Assembly: GCA_041399085.1 (NCBI GenBank)
Contig: JAWKTM010000084.1
Coordinates: 1-28,600 of the forward strand
Length of the DNA: 28,600 bases
DNA from: JAWKTM01 sp041399085
GTDB lineage: Bacteria; Planctomycetota; Planctomycetia; Pirellulales; Pirellulaceae
Reading direction: 5' to 3'
Part shown: positions 25,404-28,600 of the stretch, one piece after another
Layout: every line of letters begins with the position of its first letter
Position numbering within the stretch: the stretch's first letter is position 1
Made by a program: the position numbers and the translations under genes
The notes under the pieces: model-generated
The model's input: the letters and a program-made list of their open reading frames with translations, nothing else
What the model was told of the DNA's origin: nothing
The model's database searches: none

Positions 25404-25910
25404 ATGGTTCAATCGTCCGCGACCGCTTTCGCCGAGTTGAAGTCGCCTGACGCCGCAGTTCGGCGACAAGCGGCCGAGCACTTTCTCAAGACCCCGGCCG
25501 ACACGCGAACGGCTGCCGTGGCTTTGGTGATGGCGGTTGGGGATGAGGATGAGCAGGTGCGCGAGGCGGCGGTTGGGGCGCTGGAATCGCTCGAAGCGCC
25601 GTTGGAGCAAGATATCCCGCGACTGGCGAAGCTGTTGGCGGATTCGGCCAAGCAGGCGGACGTGGCGTACTGGGCGGCGACGCTGTTGGGGCGAGCGAAA
25701 GAGGCGGCGGCGGAAGCCGTGCCCGCGCTGGCGGCGGCGTTGCGGGACACTTGGCCGATGGCGGTGCGGCAGCGGGCGGCTTGGGCTTTGGGCCGGATGG
25801 GGCCGGCGGCTCGGGCGGCTGAATCCGAGTTGCAAGCGGCCGCCGCGAGCGACGATCCGCGTTTAGCGCGCTTGGCGGCCGAGGCACTGACGGCCATCGC
25901 CCGCTCGTAA
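25404..25910 (+). CDS. HEAT-repeat protein
   Basis: I prefer the ATG at 25404, which has GGAGAG six bases upstream; an ATG four codons earlier overlaps that site. The 168 residues consist of about four paired-helix repeats: 'AFAELKSPDAAVRRQAAEHF', 'VMAVGDEDEQVREAAVGALE', 'LAALRDTWPMAVRQRAAWAL' (approximate) and 'SDDPRLARLAAEALTAIA'. The D-x-x-V-R-x-x-A motif is typical of HEAT repeats. There is no signal peptide or catalytic motif, so a protein-protein scaffold role is likely but the partner is unknown. It follows thrS by 66 bases. The sequence is very Ala- and GC-rich. Confidence 0.75.
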   Translation: MVQSSATAFAELKSPDAAVRRQAAEHFLKTPADTRTAAVALVMAVGDEDEQVREAAVGALESLEAPLEQDIPRLAKLLADSAKQADVAYWAATLLGRAKEAAAEAVPALAAALRDTWPMAVRQRAAWALGRMGPAARAAESELQAAAASDDPRLARLAAEALTAIARS

Positions 25911-25944
25911 GGACTCGTCCACGAATAAGTTGCGAATTGCTTGC

Positions 25945-26009
25945 GGCGGAAGGGCGCGAGCCCTCCGGTTTCGCGTCACCGGACGGCTCCGCGCCGTTCC
26001 GCTACAAAG
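25945..26009. repeat. GC-rich palindromic intergenic element
   Basis: Within 65 bases the arms agggcgcgagccctccggt and accggacggctccgcgccgttcc pair imperfectly, with ccctccggt/accggacgg as the clearest match and a seven-base loop. Similar GC-rich gene-end palindromes recur in planctomycete genomes; that statement is from memory. It lies 35-100 bases after the HEAT gene and could act as a terminator-like or REP-like element, though no T-run follows. Confidence 0.6.
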
Positions 26010-26161
26010 GTGAGTTGCACTACGGCCGTCGCAGTCCTCCCGGGCAATCGGCACAATCGACAAACTGCGTATCGCCAAACGCCCGGTAAAGGTTGCTCGC
26101 CGCACTAATCAAGGCTCGAATCAGGCTCGCGAGCTAGACTTCCTCGTAACCCACAACAGCA

Positions 26162-27115
26162 TTGCGGTACGGGAGTCGGGCCTTGGCGTTTCCTCATGTC
26201 TCAGCATTCACGCGATCGATTCGTCGGACGGAGAACGGCACGGCGGCCGAATCGTCGAGCAAACCCGAGCTGTTGAAGCAGCTCGAAACGCTCGACGCCC
26301 GCGTGCGGCTGTTGGTCGAGGAGTGCGGTCCGGCGGGCGAATTGCCAGTGCGGATGCCGCCAGAGACGACGCGCGTGTGGGGCGTGCCCTTCGCGCGAGT
26401 GACGCTCGAGTCGACGCTGAGCCAGATCGAACGGCTCGTGGCGGCACGGCGGCCCAGCTTCTTCATCACGGCGAACCTCAACTACGCGATGCTCACGGCC
26501 GAGCGGCCCGAGCTGCGGCGGTTGAACGAGCAGGCGGCGTTCATCGTGGCCGACGGCATGCCGATCGTGTGGCGGTCGCGATGGTCGGCGAATCCGCTGC
26601 CGGAACGGGTCGCCGGTTCCGAATTGATCTACGCGATCAGCAACTTGGCGGCCACGCGCGGCTTTCGGCTGTTTCTGCTGGGCGGAGGACCAGGCGTTGC
26701 CGAACAGACAGCCGAACGTTTGGTCGCACGTTATCCGGGACTGCAAATCGTGGGTACCGAGTGCCCGCCGTTTCGCCCGTTGTCCGACGACGAAGACGAA
26801 GCGTTGTGCCAGCGAATTCGCGACGCTCGGCCCGATTTGCTGTTCGTCGCCTTTGGGCAGCCGAAGGGCGAGTTGTGGCTGGCCGAGCGGCTCGAGCGGC
26901 TGCAAGTGCCGGTCAGCGTGCAGCTCGGCGCGTCCTTTGATTTCGTAGCGGGCCAAGTGGACCGAGCGCCCCGGTGGATCCAGCGTCTGGGGCTGGAGTG
27001 GCTTCACCGAATCGGCCAAGACCCGCGACGATTGGCGCCCCGATACGCGAAGAACATCGCGTTTCTTGCCGGCTGCGTCGCCCGCGACCTGGTCGGGCGC
27101 GGCCAAGCGGAGTGA
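26162..27115 (+). CDS. WecG/TagA/CpsF-family glycosyltransferase
   Basis: The frame opens at a TTG at 26162 (317 residues). No ATG occurs before 26354; starting there gives 253 residues, close to the normal family length, but the extra 64 residues look coding ('LLKQLETLDARVRLLVEEC'). The conserved core begins 'VWGVPFARVTLESTLSQIE', followed by 'FFITANLNYAMLTAERPEL' and 'FIVADGMPIVWRSRW', the family's Thr-Asn and Asp-Gly motifs. Then come 'FRLFLLGGGPGVAEQTAERL', 'DLLFVAFGQPKGELWLAERL' and 'SFDFVAGQVDRAPRWIQRLG'. These enzymes add N-acetylmannosamine-type or similar sugars to undecaprenyl-linked intermediates for envelope polymers. No other polysaccharide gene is adjacent, so the polymer is unknown. 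Confidence 0.88.
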   Translation: MRYGSRALAFPHVSAFTRSIRRTENGTAAESSSKPELLKQLETLDARVRLLVEECGPAGELPVRMPPETTRVWGVPFARVTLESTLSQIERLVAARRPSFFITANLNYAMLTAERPELRRLNEQAAFIVADGMPIVWRSRWSANPLPERVAGSELIYAISNLAATRGFRLFLLGGGPGVAEQTAERLVARYPGLQIVGTECPPFRPLSDDEDEALCQRIRDARPDLLFVAFGQPKGELWLAERLERLQVPVSVQLGASFDFVAGQVDRAPRWIQRLGLEWLHRIGQDPRRLAPRYAKNIAFLAGCVARDLVGRGQAE

Positions 27116-27139
27116 GCCGAGCCGCGAATGCGCGATGAC

Positions 27140-28234
27140 CTATTGGTCGATCGTGATTCCGCGGTAAGTCATTTTCTGGGAACGGGCGGCGAATCGCGAC
27201 GCCAATTCGGGAATGTCATCTTTGTGGCCCAGCACCACGACCACATCCCCGGCCAGCAGCTTGGTGTTGGGATCGGGCTTGATTTCGTTCGTTCCGTCCA
27301 AATGCCGAATGCCGACGATCAAGAATCCATGATTGCCTCGGACTTCGATGTCGCTGATCGCGTGATTCACGAGTGACGTGTTGGGCTGAACTTCAAACTG
27401 CTCGAATTTCAGCCCGATATGGCCGAGGTCGTCGATCATGCTGCTTTGATCCTGAATCTGTGACAGCAGGTTTTCCGCCGTGGGGCGAATGATCAATTGA
27501 GCGACCTTCTGGGCTCCGATCGCCGTGGGCAAGACCACTTTGTTCGCGCCCGAGCTGAGCAGCTTCTTTTCCGTCCGCGGATGTTCGCCCCGCGCGATGA
27601 TCATCGCGTTGGGATTCATGCCGCGAGCCGTGATGGTGACAAACACGTTGGTTGTGTCCTGCGAAAGGACCGTGGCCACCGTCGCCGCTCGACGAATGCC
27701 CGCCTGCTCCAGCACATCTTCCTCGGTGGCGTCTCCGTTGATGACCAGATACCCGCGTTCTTCGGCATCTTGAAGCCGATGTTCGTCGGTATCGATGGCC
27801 ACGAACGGTTTGCCGGCGGCGTGCAACTCGCGAGCGAGGATCGTTCCCAAGCGACCGATGCCGCAGATGATGGTGTGTTGGTTTAGCCGCTCGATCCCTT
27901 TCGTCATGCGTCGGGCTCCCAATGCTTTGTTCAGTTCTCCGTCGATCAGCATCTGCATGAAGCCGCCGACGGTGTAGATCACGGCGCCGTAGCCCGCGAT
28001 GATCACCGTGATGGTCAACGCCCGCAGCGCCGGCGACTCGACCGGCTGCACTTCGCCATAACCCACGCCGAAGATCGTGATGATCACCATGTAGATCGAG
28101 TCGTCCAGCTTCCAACCGGCCGCCACGTAGCAAACGACGGCCACGAAGCAGATGAGCAGAAACAGCCCGACGCCCGTTACGATTTTGCGGAACGGCGCCG
28201 ATACTGCCAGGTTGAGCCGCTTCGTTTCAGACAT
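27140..28234 (-). CDS. potassium channel protein with TrkA-N/TrkA-C (RCK) domains
   Basis: The protein has 364 residues. Two helices (about 18-38 and 70-90) flank a pore helix and a filter reading 'TIFGVGYGEV' (about 53-62). A canonical filter is T-V-G-Y-G-D; here Gly stands in the place of the first Thr. The RCK domain starts near 117 with 'HTIICGIGRLGTILAREL', a Rossmann nucleotide-binding motif, and 'FVAIDTDEHRLQDAEERGYL', followed by 'VINGDATEEDVLEQAGI'. A TrkA-C-like domain lies in the last 90 residues ('FEVQPNTSLVNHAISDI', 'LLAGDVVVVLGHKDDI'). The protein should be a tetrameric, ligand-gated cation channel of the inner membrane. It converges with the WecG-like gene (24 bases between stops). 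Confidence 0.88.
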   Translation of the reverse strand: MSETKRLNLAVSAPFRKIVTGVGLFLLICFVAVVCYVAAGWKLDDSIYMVIITIFGVGYGEVQPVESPALRALTITVIIAGYGAVIYTVGGFMQMLIDGELNKALGARRMTKGIERLNQHTIICGIGRLGTILARELHAAGKPFVAIDTDEHRLQDAEERGYLVINGDATEEDVLEQAGIRRAATVATVLSQDTTNVFVTITARGMNPNAMIIARGEHPRTEKKLLSSGANKVVLPTAIGAQKVAQLIIRPTAENLLSQIQDQSSMIDDLGHIGLKFEQFEVQPNTSLVNHAISDIEVRGNHGFLIVGIRHLDGTNEIKPDPNTKLLAGDVVVVLGHKDDIPELASRFAARSQKMTYRGITIDQ

Positions 28235-28600
28235 CGCGAGTGTTCATGAATGGTTGCGGGCGGCTGAACTTCCCGGCGGAAGCACGGGAGGGAAGCCGGA
28301 GCGGGTGTGCAGTGCCCGGCGGTCGCAGCGCCACGCATTCCGCCTCCGGGCCGCCGATGGGCGAAAGCACATGGCATACCGTGCGACAACTCTGCCGGCT
28401 CGCCCGCCCCGCACAGTGTCGGACGGTGGCCGATTTCGTCGAAAAACGCAGGGAATCGGAACCGGCAGCCCCGGTTGAAGGCCTCGACGCCATGAGCCCG
28501 CCTCGGGCCGCGCCTGCCTGCAAACTAGGCACCTCGGCCGATTTCCTCGGCTCGTGTCCCGTCCGCGCAAGTCGCAAGCGGAGCCATTTGCCCTCGCCCT
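28235..28600. other. right-edge region, nothing assigned
   Basis: The last 366 bases are GC-rich with open frames on both strands, but none has a recognisable protein pattern or ribosome site. I looked for RNase P, 6S and tRNA-like folds by eye and found none. The promoter of the potassium channel gene should lie at its left edge. Confidence 0.4.

Noticed and set aside
28260..28480. Possible RNase P RNA (ccgccgatgg segment)
   Set aside because: The short match is not supported by the expected conserved helices and AGAGGAAAGTCC-like core.
28244..28577. Overlapping minus-strand frames at the right edge
   Set aside because: Arg/Gly/Pro-rich composition typical of chance frames in GC-rich DNA; no motif.

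Overview
The window looks like a chromosome segment of a planctomycete, most likely of the Pirellulales type. This rests on gene content, not on a marker gene: a DUF1501 protein, a DUF1559 prepilin-like relic, a DUF4129/DUF4350 membrane cluster, a TDAG-type leucine-rich lipoprotein relic, a sialidase-like BNR protein, a ThrRS with a large insert and an MNCPHH motif, hexanucleotide microsatellites and a GC-rich palindrome between genes. I see no tRNA, rRNA, CRISPR array, transposase or phage gene.

Layout. (1) 1-3809, plus strand: a tightly overlapping membrane operon (SpoIIM-like, an unknown multi-pass protein, DUF4129, DUF4350). In related genomes this set is normally joined by a MoxR ATPase and a DUF58 protein, which do not follow here. 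(2) 3846-8383, minus strand: about 4.5 kb of decayed genes. DUF1559, LRR lipoprotein, GT39 glycosyltransferase and an unknown membrane protein can each be pieced together only by changing reading frame several times. (3) 8526-12559, minus strand: a secreted protein with a Cys-His motif, a family-2 glycosyltransferase broken by one extra base, a membrane-anchored exported protein, a small secreted protein with ten cysteines, and a MauE/DoxX-like redox membrane protein whose frame is broken at a ten-base homopolymer. The last three form a candidate envelope redox/disulfide locus.

(4) 13015-17639, plus strand: flagellar type III export genes fliN, fliO, fliP, fliQ, fliR and an flhB-like gene. 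FliP has a long N-terminal extension. The FlhB-like protein stops just before the expected NPTH autocleavage site. An inverted pair of hexamer microsatellites lies between fliR and flhB. No fliM precedes and no flhA follows. (5) 17661-22771: a sialidase-like secreted protein (plus), then on the minus strand a small membrane protein, a decayed DUF5615 PIN-like toxin beside an intact DUF433 antitoxin-like gene, a DUF1611 protein and a DUF1501 protein. (6) 23163-28234: thrS, a HEAT-repeat protein, a WecG/TagA glycosyltransferase (all plus) and a minus-strand potassium channel with a TrkA/RCK regulatory part. The last 366 bases hold nothing I can assign.

The working units are the envelope operon at the left, the flagellar export gate in the middle and the housekeeping genes at the right. 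Between the first two lies a block of genes at different stages of decay, from single-base lesions to heavily shifted relics, with no mobile element to explain it.
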